Of a stretch of DNA of 64,000 nucleotides, positions 50,491 to 62,614 are shown piece after piece. Positions within the stretch are counted from its first letter, which is position 1, and each line of letters begins with the position of its first letter. The notes under the pieces were generated by a model. It was not told the DNA's origin, did not search any database, and worked only from the letters and a program-made list of their open reading frames with translations. The DNA comes from Proteles cristata cristata (Eukaryota; Chordata; Mammalia; Carnivora; Hyaenidae): NCBI GenBank assembly GCA_017311185.1, contig JAESUZ010003110.1, forward strand, positions 124,001 to 188,000, read 5' to 3'. Position numbers and translations under genes: made by a program.

Positions 50491-51722
50491 ACAGAAGAAA
50501 AAAAACAGACATGGCTCAAATTGCACAAGACTATCAGCTGATTTTTCAGCAGAAGCTTTGTAGGCCAGAAGGCATTGGCATGGCATCCAAGTGCTGACAG
50601 GGAAAAACCTATAGCTGAGAATACTCTGCCTAGCAAGGATATCATACAGAATTGAAGGACAGAGAACGATTTTCCCAAATAAAAGTTAAAGGAGTTCATC
50701 ACACTGAACCAGACTTAAAAGAAATGTTAAGGAGCTTTTTTAAGGGGGCAAAAATAATTACAGGTAAGAATAATATTTAAAAAATTTTTATGAGTAAAAG
50801 TAAACATAGAGTAAATATATTAGATCAATCATTTGTAAAGCCGGTATGAAGGTGAAGAGACAAAAAAAAAGTTAATTATATCAAAAAATCTGATAAAGGG
50901 AGTCAATAAAAAGATATAAAATATGACAACATATAAATAAAACATGGAAGGGAGGTTAAAATGTAGTTCTTTTACAATGTGTTCTAATTTGAGTGAACAT
51001 AAACTTAAATAGACTGATATATATGCAAGACGTATATATAAACCTCACGGTAACCACAAACCAAATCTTACAATAGATTTACAAAAATGATAATAGTGAA
51101 GAAAAATGAATCCAGGCATATCACTAAATAAAGTCATCTATCACAAAAAAAAAAAAAAACAGAGCAAAACAAAGAGAAGAAAAACTGCAAAAGCAACCAT
51201 AAAATAACAAAAATGGCAATAAGTACATACCTATCATTAATTACTTTAAATGTCTCTCAAAAGACATAGAGTGGCCAAATGGATTAAAACAGAATCCATC
51301 TATATGCTGTCTAAGAGACTCACTTCAGACTTAAAGATACTTACAGACCAACAATGAAGGGATGGAAAAAGATTTTTCATCCAAATAGAAGTAAAATTTT
51401 AAAAATTCAAGGGTAGCAATACTTATAACAAATAATACATACTTTAAAAGAAAGACTGTAGCAAGAGATAATGCCTCTACATAATGATCAAGGGATTAAT
51501 CCAACAAGGGGATTTAATAATTATAAATATCTATACATCCAACACAGGATCACCTAAACACATAAAGCAAACATTAACAGGCATAAAGGGAGAGAGAAAT
51601 TAATATTAGTACAATAATAGTAGGAAACGTTAACACCCAACTTACATCAATGAAAAGATTATACACATAGAAAACCAATAAGGAAACAGTGGCTTTGAAC
51701 AACACATTAGACCACATGAACT

Positions 51723-51723
<1 letters not shown>

Positions 51724-51774
<51 letters not shown>
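51724..51774. repeat. (AC)n microsatellite, about 25 units
   Basis: Uninterrupted ACAC run within the L1. Confidence 0.98.
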
Positions 51775-51775
<1 letters not shown>

Positions 51776-53892
51776 ATTTCAGCCAAAAACATCAGAATAT
51801 ACAATATTTTCAAGTACACATGAAACGTTCTCTAAGACAGATTGTATGTTAGGTGACAAAACAGATCTTGATAAATTTAAGACTGAAATGATATTACATC
51901 TTTTCTGAACACAATGTATGAAATTAGAAATCAATTACAAGAATAAAACCGGAAAAAAATCCCCACAAACACATGGAGGCTAAACAACATGCTACTTAAT
52001 CAATGAGTCAATGAAGAAGTCAAAGAGGAAAAATACCTGAAGACAAATGAAAACACAACAGTCCAAAACCTTTGAGATGCAGCAAAAGCATTTCTAAGTG
52101 GGAAGTTTATAGTGATACAGGCCTACCTCAAGAAACAAAAAAGAAATCTCAATCTAACTTTACACTCAAGGGAACTAGAAAAGTAACAAACCCAAAGTTA
52201 TTAAATGGAAGAAAATAATAAAGATCAAAGCAGAAATGAATGAAACAGAGACTAAATAGGAAAGACAAAACCAAGAACTTCTTTAAAAAGAGAAATAAAA
52301 TTTTTGAACAGTTAGCCAGACTCATCAATAAAAACAGGACTCAAATATAATGAGAAATGAAAAAGGAAAATTAACACCTGACATCACAAAAATACAAAGG
52401 ATTACAGGAGATTATTATGAAAAATTATATGCTAACATATTCGACAGCCTAGAAGTAGTGGATAAATTTTTAGAGACATACAATCTTCCAAAACTGAATA
52501 AGGAAGAAATAGAAAATCTGAACAGATTAATTACTGGTAACAAAATTGAATAAGTAATAAAAAAAAAAACCCTAACAAACAAACAAAAGCAGGACCAAAT
52601 GGAATCACAGGTGAATTCTACCTAACATTTAAAGAAGAATTAATACTTAGTTTTTCCACATTTCAAAAAACTGAGCAAAGAACAGTTTCAAATTCATTTT
52701 ATGAGGCTCCATTGCCATGTTATGAAAACCAGACAAAGATACTGCAAAAAGTAATAATAATAATACAGGCTAATATCCCTAGTGAACAGAGATGCAAAAA
52801 TACTTGACAAAAATATTAGGAAACCGAATTCAATAATACACTAAAAGAACCATTCACCACAATCAAGTGATATTTTATTCCAGGGATGCAAGGATGGTTC
52901 AATATCTACAAGTCAAACAATGTGATTTATGACATCAATGAAATGTAGGATGAAAGCATTTGACAACACTCAATTATGATAAAAACTCTCACCAAAGTAG
53001 TTTTAGAGAGAACATACCTTACATAATAAAAGCTATATATGAACCACCATCATACTCAATGGTGACAAACTAATAGCTTTTCCTCTAGATCAGAAACAAA
53101 ACAAGGATGTCCACTATTGCCACTTTCATTCAACATAGTACTGGAAGTTTTAACCACAACAATCAGCTAAGAAAAATAAATAAAAGTCATCCACACTGAT
53201 AAGGAACAAGTTAAACTGTCACTATTTACAGATGACATAATACTATGCAGAGAAAACCCTTAAGAATCCACCAAAAAACTATTAGAACTAATACATGAAT
53301 TCAGTAAATTTGCAGGACACAAAATTAATATATGAAAATCTGTGGCATTTCTATACAGTAATGAAGTAGCAAAAATAAAGTAAGATAATTCAACTTACAA
53401 TTACAAGAAAAAGAATAAAATACAGAACTAGCACAAACAATCCTGAAATTTGTTTGGGAACACAAAAAGTGCCTGAATTGCTAAAGCAGTCAGGAGAAAT
53501 AAAAACAAAGTTGAAGGTACCACAATCTCAGATTTCAAGATATACTACAAAGCTATAGTATGCAAAATAGTATGGTACTGGCATAAACACAGACACATAT
53601 ATCAATGGAACAAAATAGCTCAGAAATAAACTTATGCTTACATTGCCAATTAATCTATAATAAAGGTAGAAAAATATACAATAGAGAAATGACAGTCTTT
53701 TAAAAACTGGTGCTGGGAAAACTGAATATCTACATGCAAAAATTTGAAAGTGGAGCACTTTTTTACACCATACACAAAAATAAATACAAAATAGATTTAA
53801 CACCTAGATGTGATACCTGAAACCACAAAATTCCTTAATGGTAGCATAGGCAGCAATCTCTTGGACATCAGCATTTGAAATCTTTTTCTAGA

Positions 53893-53922
53893 GTGCTCGC
53901 TTCAGCAGCACGTATACTAAAA
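53893..53922 (+). pseudogene. U6 snRNA 5'-fragment retropseudogene
   Basis: Thirty bases match the 5' end of U6 snRNA with two differences (starting GTGCTCGCTTC and containing ATACTAAAA). A short A-rich tail follows. It is bounded by a 15-bp duplication (53878-53892 and 53929-53943, one mismatch), so it is a separate insertion into the L1. Confidence 0.75.
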
Positions 53923-54744
53923 AAGAAAAAATATTTTTCTAGATATGTCTCCTCAAGCAAAGGAAACAAAACCAAAAACTTACTGGACCTAGCCAAAATA
54001 AAAAAGCTTTGGCACAATGAAGGAAACCATCAACAAAAAGAAGAGACAATCTACTGAAGAGAAGATATTTGCAAATAATATATCCAACAAAGGAGTAATT
54101 TCCAAGATATATAAACAACTCATGCTACCTAATAGATAAGATTTTTTTAAATGGAAAAGGCATTAAATAAACACTTTTCCAAAGACCTACAGATTGCCAA
54201 CAGACAGATGAAAAGATGCTCAGCATCACTAATCATCAGAGAAATAAAAATCAAAACCACAAAGAGATACTACATCATACCTCTCAGAACACCTAGTATC
54301 AAAAAGTCAATAAGTATTGGCGAGGATGTGGATAAAAAAGATACTTCATGTACTTTTGGTAGGAATATAAGTTTGTACATCCACTACATAAAACAGAAGG
54401 AGTTCTTCAAAAATTAAAAATAGAAACACCGTATCTGATAATCTATTGCTGGGTGTTTACCTAAAGAAAACAAAAACACTGATTTAAAAACATATACGCA
54501 CCCCTATATTTTGCAGCATTATTTTCTATAGCCAAGATATGGAAGGAACCCAAGTGTTCATTAATAAAGATGTGACATGATATATATACATACATACACA
54601 CACATACAGGAACATTACCTAGCCACTAAAAAGAATGAGATCTTGCCATTTGAGGTAACATGGGTGGATTTAGAGAGTATTATACTCAGCAAAATAAGTC
54701 AAAGAAAGACAAATAGCATATGTTTGGACTTATGTGGAATCTAA

Positions 54745-54745
54745 T

Positions 54746-54772
<27 letters not shown>
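54745..54772. repeat. (AC)n microsatellite
   Basis: Fourteen AC units near the 3' end of the L1. Confidence 0.95.
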
Positions 54773-54776
<4 letters not shown>

Positions 54777-55939
54777 TATTAGAAAGAAGTATAAGGTCTT
54801 GCCATTTTCAAAACCTTGGATGAACCTACAGGGTATTATGCTACATGATATAAGGTACACAGAGCAAGACAAATATCCTATGTTATCACTTAACTGTGGA
54901 AATCTAAAAACAAAACAAATGAACCAATGAACAAACCAGAAACAGAATTATAAATAGAGACAAAACTGGTGGTTACCAGTAGGGAGGGGTTTGAGGGATG
55001 AGCAAAATAGGTAAAGGGAATTAAGAAGCACAAAATTCAAGTTACAAAATAAGTCATAGGGATAAAAAGTACAGCACAAGGAATAATAGTGTAACAAAAT
55101 TGTATGGTGACAGGTGATAAATACACTTACTGAGGAGAGCATAGCATAATGTATATAATTGTCAAATCACCATGTTTCATACCTGAAATTAATATAATAT
55201 TGTATGTCATCTATACTTCAATTTTTTAAAATGGCCATGGTTAAAGATCTGATGAGAGTTTATATTAATGCAATTGATGAGGGAATTTGGTTATTTTGTC
55301 ATATATATTTTTAGATAATAACTAGAATTATATCTGCTAACATTATAACAGACCTATACAATTTCTAGGAATTTCATATAATTTCTGGCATGCTGATATT
55401 AATATTCCATATAAATCTAACCTAAGAAAGTTCAGTATCACTTCTTCTTTGATGATGCTTCCCATGTAATTTAATAAATATCAAATAAACTTAATTAGTG
55501 TAACAACTTTTTATTTTTTATAATGACAAATAATGAATATTTTGAGATTAAGGGAACCTGCTGAAAATCCCGAAATTTGTTCAGAAGCCAAAAGGATAAA
55601 ATGAAATTTAGTTCGAGAAGTTTTGTCAAAATATCAAAAGGTTTTGGATACTTGACTAAATAGGACCACAGATCACCCTGAAACTTAACTGTGTATTTAA
55701 CCAAAGTAACATATAATTTAAAAGCGGATATTTAAGGTGACATAGTTCTTTGCAAAACTTAGCTCTTTTAATATTGAATAGACTTAGTTTGGAGTTTTTT
55801 GTTTGTTTTTAAGTAATCAAACCTGATAAAGACAGCATGAAGTGTAGGAAGTTATTGGGGAAGACACAAATTTTCTGTTTTTTTAATAGATTACTAAAAA
55901 AGCTTTCACAATCTCTTATCCAGAACAGACCAAAAATTC

Positions 55940-57055
55940 TTTTTTTTCTCTTTTTTCTTTTTATTTATTATTTTTTAATAGTTTATTGTCAAGTTGGTTT
56001 CCATATAACATCCAGTGCTCATCCCCACAAGTGCCCTCCTCCATGCCCATCACCCCCTTTCTCTCATGGTTTGCTTCTCTCCCTCTCCCCAACTATTTTT
56101 CCCCTTCTTCTCCCCCAAGGTCCTCCGTTAACTTCCTCCTAATCCACCTATACGTGCAAACATATGGTATCTGTCCTTCTCTGCCTGACTTATTTCGCTC
56201 AGCATAACACCCTCAAGGTCCATCCATGTTGCTACACATGGCCAGATTTCATTGTTTCTCATTGCCATGTGGTATTCCATGGTATAGATAAACCACATCT
56301 TCTTGATCCATTCATCTGTTGATGGACACTTAGGCTCTTTCCATGTTTTAGCTATTGTTGAGAGTGCTGCTATGAACATTGGGGGTACATGTGCTCCTAT
56401 GCATCAGCATTTCTGTATCCCTTGGGTAAATTCCTAGCAGTGCTATTGCTGGGTCATAAGGGAGTTCTATTGTTAGTTTCCTGAGAAACTTCCACACTGT
56501 TTTCCAGAGGGGCTGTACCAGTTTACATTCCCACCAACAGTGTAGGAGGGTGCCCGTTTCTCCACATCCTCGCCAGCATCTAGAGTTCTCTGATTGGCTC
56601 ATTTTAGCCACTCTGACTGGCATAAGGTGGTATCTCAGTGTGGTTTTGATTTGTATTTCCCTGATGAGGAGTGATGCTGAGCATCGTTTCATGTGTCTTT
56701 TGGCCATCTGGATGTCCTCTTTGGAGAAGTGTCTGTTCATATCTTCTGCCCATTTCTTCACTGGGTTGTTTGTTTTTCAGGTGTGAAGTTTGGTGAGTTC
56801 CTTATAGATTCTGGATATCAACCCTTTATCTGATGTGTCATTTGCAACTATCTTTTCCCATTCTGTCAGTTGCCTATTAGTTTTATGGATTGTTTCCTTT
56901 GCCTGCAGAAGCTTTTCATCTTGATGAGGTCCCAATAGTTCATTTTCGCTCTTGATTCCCTTGCCTTTGGGGATGTGTCAAGTAAAAAATTGCTGCAGTT
57001 GAGGTCAAGGAGCTTGTTTCCTGCTTTCTCCTCTAGGATTTTTTATGGTTTCCTG
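55940..57055 (-). mobile_element. 5'-truncated L1, antisense, 1.1 kb
   Basis: The 3' block is at the left. Reverse ORF2 is well kept: 56761-56348 contains [20 protein letters not shown] and 56379-56128 contains KEPKCPSTDEWIKKMWFIYT. A duplication of about 17 bp, GAACAGACCAAAAATTC, flanks it (55922-55939 and 57057-57074, one mismatch). It is among the youngest L1s here. Confidence 0.92.
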
Positions 57056-58343
57056 AAGAACAGACCAATAATTCAAAAAAGCTTTGTCCTTTTAACAGAT
57101 GTAAGATAATTAAGTTTTAGTTTTACAGAAATACACTATTAATATTAAATCTTAGTATTAAAAATTGTATAATAAAATTATTCAATTACACCCAGCTTGA
57201 CTATACAAGGTAAGAATGCCTCTCTTCCCAACTTACTACATCCATTTATTATCATTTATTCTCCTCTTTCTCATCCCGAAACACCAGTTATCAACTTTAG
57301 AAGAAAAATTTTTTCTCTTATAAAAACACATCTCCATACCTCATACATTTTCTCAGCTAAAAACACATCCTCCATTCCTCACTTACAGAGTTGTTTCTTT
57401 TATTAATTTTAGTTTTAATTACATATATTAATTAGAATGCTTCACTTTCAGACACCTTAATTTCTAGTGAAAACCAAGTAATTGTAAACTGCCTATTACA
57501 TCAGAAATCAATCTAAATTTCTTTAGGTTGGCAAATTTATGAATACATTTTACAATTTCTAGAAGCATATGCTTCTTTATAGCATAATTTTTTTTTAGTG
57601 TGGCACATGGCATGTCTACTAACAGATCCAAATATCTTTAGTTCCACTGTAATTGGAAGCCCGAAGTGGCACACTTAGGTTCAATAAATAATGTGTCTGT
57701 ATTTTATGTTATTTAGAAATGATCTAGACTTTCAGTGAATTTTTATCATCAAACTTAGCAAAACTCTAAGGGTATAAATCATGAAAAACATTGGGGAAAT
57801 ATTTAAGTAGATATACTGTATTGTTGAAAAGTTTATTTACAAATTTTTACTTTACTTTTGTTTAATTCACTTTTTACAGTTATGTTTAGGTTACTCGTGA
57901 AAATTTCATGAGACATTACATAAAGCCATAAACTGTAAATTTTTCTTGCTGACAAATTTTGTAGCAGAGGTAACAAGAGCTTATTTGATTAGTAAACAGA
58001 GTTAGAATAGAATAAAAGTTGTAGATCTGGTAACTCTGAAGACGTAACTGTTTTAATTAAACCAACTAATTTAAACTAGCTTTTCTTCCCTGAAAACTCT
58101 CCCAAGTCATGTGAACCTGAAAAGCATTTGGGTTAATTTCTTATTTCTGGGAGTTTTAGGAATACTTAATTTATACAAGCACTTACTTTTCTTTATGCCA
58201 GTTAGAGCTCTTTTATAAGTTAATTTTGGCTATACCATCCAAAGTCAGAAAAATATGTATACACAACACACATCCATAGACATATATAAACATACAGACA
58301 GATACAGAGAGCTTATAGCTTTCATTCTAAAATGTTAGCCATG

Positions 58344-58541
58344 AGGGCCATCTGGGTGGCTCAGGCATTAAACATCTGACTTAGACTCAGGTCATGATCT
58401 CACAGCTTGAGTTCAAGCCCTGCTTCAGGTGAGCACAAGCACCGTTTTGCATACCACGTGAGCTCTGAGTGAGCCCCTTTCTCTCCCTCCCTCCCTCTCT
58501 CTCTCTCTCTGTCTGTCTCTCACTCACTCTCAAAATAAAAA
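58344..58541 (+). repeat. carnivore SINE, sense
   Basis: Contains CATCTGGGTGGCTCAGGCAT, with a CTCTCTCTC tail and CAAAATAAAA end. Near-duplicate flanks TTAGCCATGAG and TTAGCCAAGAG. Confidence 0.88.
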
Positions 58542-59148
58542 TTAGCCAAGAGTCAGGTACAATAATACAAAACTCACTACTTTATAAACAACAGTTGAAT
58601 CCACATGTTATTTCTAACAGATGTAACACATTTATCTGTTCAGGTGGTTAAAGCTTTTTTATTTCTGTGTATGGAGAAGACTTTTAAGATTTGTACTCAC
58701 CCTTGACAAGTAATCTTATGGAGACAATGAACTAGATTTGGGGCAAAGGAACTTTTTCTAGAAGTTTATATTTTAAAAAGCCTCTTTTTCCTTTTTCCGC
58801 CTTCAGTCTCAGGCAATTGCAGGCAGTGTGTTAGTTATCTGGAAAGTTTACATTTCAAAGCCATGGTAAAACTTAGATCTTGAAGGGACAGAGAAAGAAT
58901 ATGTTTTATCCTACGGTATTTGGGTTATATTTGTTTACTATCAGAAATCCATGATAATTACTACTTAAAGTTGTCTTTCTAAAGTGTTGGAATATTCTGT
59001 TTCCAATGTCCTGATATTTTAAAATATTTACAACATTTTCAAATTAATAAGGGAGGTTTGGGGTTGATAAGCCTAGGAAAACTTTCAATTGCTTCTAGAG
59101 CCACACTTCCGGTTATATAGAGTCTGTAAATTAAGGACCGTTATTTTT

Positions 59149-59357
59149 TTTTTTTTAATTTTATTTCTAGGAGAGAGAGAGACAGCTTGAGCAGGGGAGG
59201 GTCAGAGAGAGAGAGAGAATGACAGACTCTGAAATAGGCTCCAGGCTCTGAGCTGGCAGTCAGCACAGAGCCCGTCGCGGGGCTCGAACCACGAACCGCG
59301 AGATCATGACCTAAGCGAAAGTCGGACGCTTAACCGACTAAGCCACCCAGGCGTCCC
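59149..59357 (-). repeat. young carnivore SINE, antisense
   Basis: 17-bp exact duplication TAAGGACCGTTATTTTT (59132-59148 and 59358-59374). Body little diverged. Confidence 0.95.
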
Positions 59358-60479
59358 TAAGGACCGTTATTTTTAATCCTCAAAGAATTGGATTGCAGCT
59401 TGGATGATACCAGAGAGCTGACCCCCCCCCCTGTATTCAAATAGATTTTTCCCCTCTTTGCTTCTTTATATCAGGAAGAAGTTTTCCAACTAAGCAATTA
59501 AAAGATTCCTATGTTCTAGATTTAGAGTTCTATGTCTTTAGAATGTTTTGATAAGTCCTTCTATAAAATTACCAGAGTTTTTATCTTCTATGAGTATGTA
59601 GTTTCATTTTAGCTTATAAGAGAAGGCCTTTTAAAAGTGTTCCTATCACACTCTGAATATTAGCCTCTAATTTGGCCAACTTCTGACTATACAGCCCCAT
59701 AAAAAATGTTCTCAAACATCTTATTAAGATTCAACTAGGACAGACGGAAATATCTCTGGCAGTATTGAAGGGCTTCCCCCCGCCCCCGCACTTTTCTTTT
59801 AAACCAAAGACATACCTCAAATGACCCAGCCTTTTATGACTTCACCACTGATTCAACTGGCACCCCCAAACAGGGTATAAGAGATACAGCTCTCCCAGAT
59901 CTAGAGCCATTCCCAAAGGTAGCCCAAAGGAAGTCTTCCCTTAAGAGCTGGCGACAGTCAGTAACACACGAACTGAAAATGATGTGCAACCCACATTTCT
60001 GTCTACTCATACTCTCAGGGCCCCCAGCCTGACAGTTGAGCATGTACAGAACCAACAACCTGAATGCCCCCCTGGCAGGCAGAAGCCCAACACGAGTTCT
60101 CAGAACATACAACAAAGCAAACAGGAAAATAACAGCTCTACCTGGGAGAGAAAGAATCAACAACCATTGAGTACCCAAAACCAAATTTTAACCAGACTCA
60201 CAGAATAAAGGAATATATTCTCCCGAGTGTTTGTCTCCTGCGAGTCTGAATTTGGCAAGAAAGGAACAGCACAAAACTTTCACCGTCCCTTCTTAACCAG
60301 GCACTAGCGCTAGAGATCCAGAAGTGCTAACTTTGGAATTCTTGCCCTTTGCTGACTCCTGACAGTTTTCCAGGATCCCATATGCTGGCTCCAGAGCAAG
60401 CATGGAATCTCAGGAGAGCCCTTCATGGTCGCCAAACTTCAGAGGAGGAAACATAATTTTCCCTCTACCCTTGTAAGTT

Positions 60480-60870
60480 CTTGGCTGAGATCCCTCTATA
60501 ATAAAAAGACAAATTAACATAAAAAATTTAACTACATATGTACTGAGGTTCCACAAAGATATGAGACTCAAATGGCAGTCAGACGGAGGTTTATCTCCGT
60601 TCCTGAGCTAAGGAAAGAGATAAGGGTCTGGAGCTTCAGAGAGGGGAAGGGAACTCACGGGAAGGTAAGCGAAGGAAACGTACGGTAAACAAAGTTTGCC
60701 TTCCATGCAGATAAATCTCTCAGATGAGAAAGCCATCTCTGGTCATAGCCCTGTTTCTTATACAGTCCTGCTGCTTCTCCTGTACCTGCAGTTTCTCAAA
60801 ATAATCAGCTGAAAATAATCTTTATGTAAAAGGGGGAAAGTGATGAGAATTTCAGACAAAGACTCAGGAG
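60480..60870 (-). repeat. 5' LTR of ERV copy B, antisense
   Basis: On the minus strand it has TATAAGAAAC, then a U5-like segment, ending toward 'ttgtctttttattatag' near 60490. It is not the same LTR family as 42599-42965 by eye. Limits are approximate. Confidence 0.45.
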
Positions 60871-61225
60871 CAGGGAAGAGTAAAGTTTATTCAGAGACCA
60901 ACAAGGACTTGGTATTTCTACTACTGAAAACTAATCCTATATAAATGTTTGTTTTGTTGACTCTATCTCAGTACATTTCATGGTACCTGATGCTATTCAC
61001 TAGGCACTGAATATTTAAAAATATTTTAAAAATAAATAATATTTAAAAATAAACAGAATAAGCTTGAGGATCTATGAAAAGGAAATTGAGAGTGTAGGAT
61101 TCATAAGTGCGATTGTAATTGTACTTTTTTTAAGACAGCTGAAATATCCATAACCCACTAATTTCTTGGTCAGAAAAAAAAAAATCAGACCAAACACTGC
61201 AATTCACACATTGCTGAATTCACTT
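60871..61225. other. unassigned sequence
   Basis: Nothing recognised apart from short A/T-rich repeats at 61015-61060. Confidence 0.35.
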
Positions 61226-61237
61226 AAAAGTGAGAAA

Positions 61238-61669
61238 ACCACATCTTCTTGATCCATTCGTTATCTATACAATGGAATACTACATGGCAATGAGAAACAA
61301 TGAAATCTGGCCACGTGTAGCAACATGGATGGACCTTGAGGGGGTTATGCTGAGCTAAATAAGTCAGGCAGAGAAGGACAAATATCATATGTTTGCATGT
61401 ATAGGAGGATTAGGAGGAACTTAACAGAGGACCAAGGGGGAGAAGAAAGGGGGAAATGGTGGGGGAAAGGGAGAGAGGCAAACCATGAGAGACTCTTGAA
61501 TGCTGACAAAAACTGAGGACTGATGGATGTGGGGGGAGGAGGGATGGGCATGGAGGAGGGCACTTGTGGGGATGAGCACTGGGTGTTATGTGGAAACTAA
61601 TGTGACAATAAACTACTTGTAAAAAAAATAAAATAAAAAACATAAACCTAAAAAAAAAAAAGAAAAAAA
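61238..61669 (+). mobile_element. short L1, sense, with a tiny 5' inversion
   Basis: 61238-61260 is antisense ORF2 text. From 61261 it is sense ('ttatctatacaatggaatac') through the 3' UTR to a long A-rich tail. A 15-bp duplication AAAAGTGAGAAAACC flanks it (61226-61240 and 61670-61684). Twin priming with about 23 bp inverted. Confidence 0.9.
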
Positions 61670-61684
61670 AAAAGTGAGAAAACC

Positions 61685-62181
61685 TGGGTCAATTTCTGGA
61701 AGTGGGGGGAGGGAATGGTCTCCAAGTAGACCTTGACTCTAATTTTTTGCCCTGTTTAAATATGTATCTGTACATTCTGAGAAAATCCAACTTCAGTGAA
61801 TAAAAGTTGAAGTTGGTCTGAAAAGCAAGATTGGGTTTTAAAGTGATTCATTAAAGGAACGTGTTTGTCTAACACTGTGCTAGGCACTAGGCAGATAATA
61901 ATGAGAGACATTACTCCAATTCTTTAGTAATTGACAGGTTTGGTGTTCAGAAAGTAAACTACTGCAATGTAATATGTGACAGCTCTAACTGTCCCCTTGT
62001 CCTCTCTCTTACATTGATTTGTTTTTATTCCCACACCAGTCTAGACCCAGAATTCAATACCCGTACATACTCCCTCTAACCATGCTTCAGTAGCTTGGAA
62101 GAAACCATAGTTCAGTCTTACAGTAGTAATTTGAGTGGCAATGGTGAACAGTACCTTATTTAAAACAATTTCATCTTGGGG
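61685..62181. other. unassigned intergenic sequence
   Basis: No repeat or exon recognised. Confidence 0.35.
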
Positions 62182-62400
62182 TGGGGGGGCATCCGGGTGG
62201 CTAAGTCAGTTAAACATCCAACTCTTGATTTCAGCTCAGGTCACGATCTCACAGTTCATGGGATTGAGACCCAAGTCAGTCTCTGTGCTGACAGCATGGA
62301 CCCTGCTCAGGATCCTCTCTCTCCCTTTCTCTGCCCCTCCTCTGCTCGGTCGCTCTCTCTCTCAAAATAAATAATAAATGTTTTAAACCATAAAAATAAA
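62182..62400 (+). repeat. carnivore SINE, sense
   Basis: GGGGGGGCATCCGGGTGGCT start and CTCTCAAAATAAATAATAAA end. Near-exact duplication TTTCATCTTGGG / TCTCATCTTGGG flanks it. Confidence 0.9.
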
Positions 62401-62407
62401 ACAACAA

Positions 62408-62614
62408 AAATCTCATCTTGGGCTGCCCAAAGATTAACCAGATACAAGATGACCCTTTGTTATGTAGCTTCTGTTTTGCATGTGCAGTCTTTGTTTTTGA
62501 TTCGCACCAACCAGACTCAAATATAGAACCTGTCTGAGTTCCACCAGAAGAATCCATTCACACACAAGCTCTTCACACAACCTGGATCTCACTGAGAATC
62601 TCATAAGGAACAGG
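62408..62614 (+). other. possible 5' untranslated exon of the NXPE1-like gene
   Basis: Non-repetitive sequence ends in AAGGAACAG followed by a donor-like GTAGGA at 62615, about 720 bp before the first coding exon and in the same orientation. There is no direct evidence of transcription. Confidence 0.2.

Larger units (their letters stand above)
50495..55235 (+). mobile_element. near full-length old L1, sense, 4.7 kb
   Basis: It starts in ORF1-type text ('gctgatttttcagcagaagc'), continues through degenerate ORF2 (52350-52553 contains RITGDYYEKLYANIFDSLE; late ORF2 at 54151-54417), and ends with 'gtatgtcatctatacttcaa' and an A/T tail at about 55235. Many stops and shifts. It separates two parts of ERV copy B. 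Confidence 0.8.
55236..60480 (-). mobile_element. ERV copy B internal region, antisense, degenerate
   Basis: The reverse complement aligns piecewise and collinearly with copy A: 55320-55400 with about 47520-47620, 55540-55700 with 47260-47400, 57580-57650 with 45530-45610, 57960-58100 with 45060-45190, and 59480-59720 with 44060-44290. An antisense L1 (55940-57055) and two SINEs interrupt it. No intact frame. Confidence 0.7.

Noticed and set aside
52350..52553. Functional reverse transcriptase in the sense L1
   Set aside because: Only short ORF2 pieces survive between stops and shifts, and the catalytic region is not in one frame.
56348..56761. 137-codon minus-strand frame as a gene
   Set aside because: It is the C-terminal part of L1 ORF2 in a young truncated insertion with flanking duplications.
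59834..60184. 116-codon minus-strand frame as an intact retroviral gene
   Set aside because: It lies in the leader/gag-like part of ERV copy B, but I see no conserved gag features and the surrounding frames are broken.
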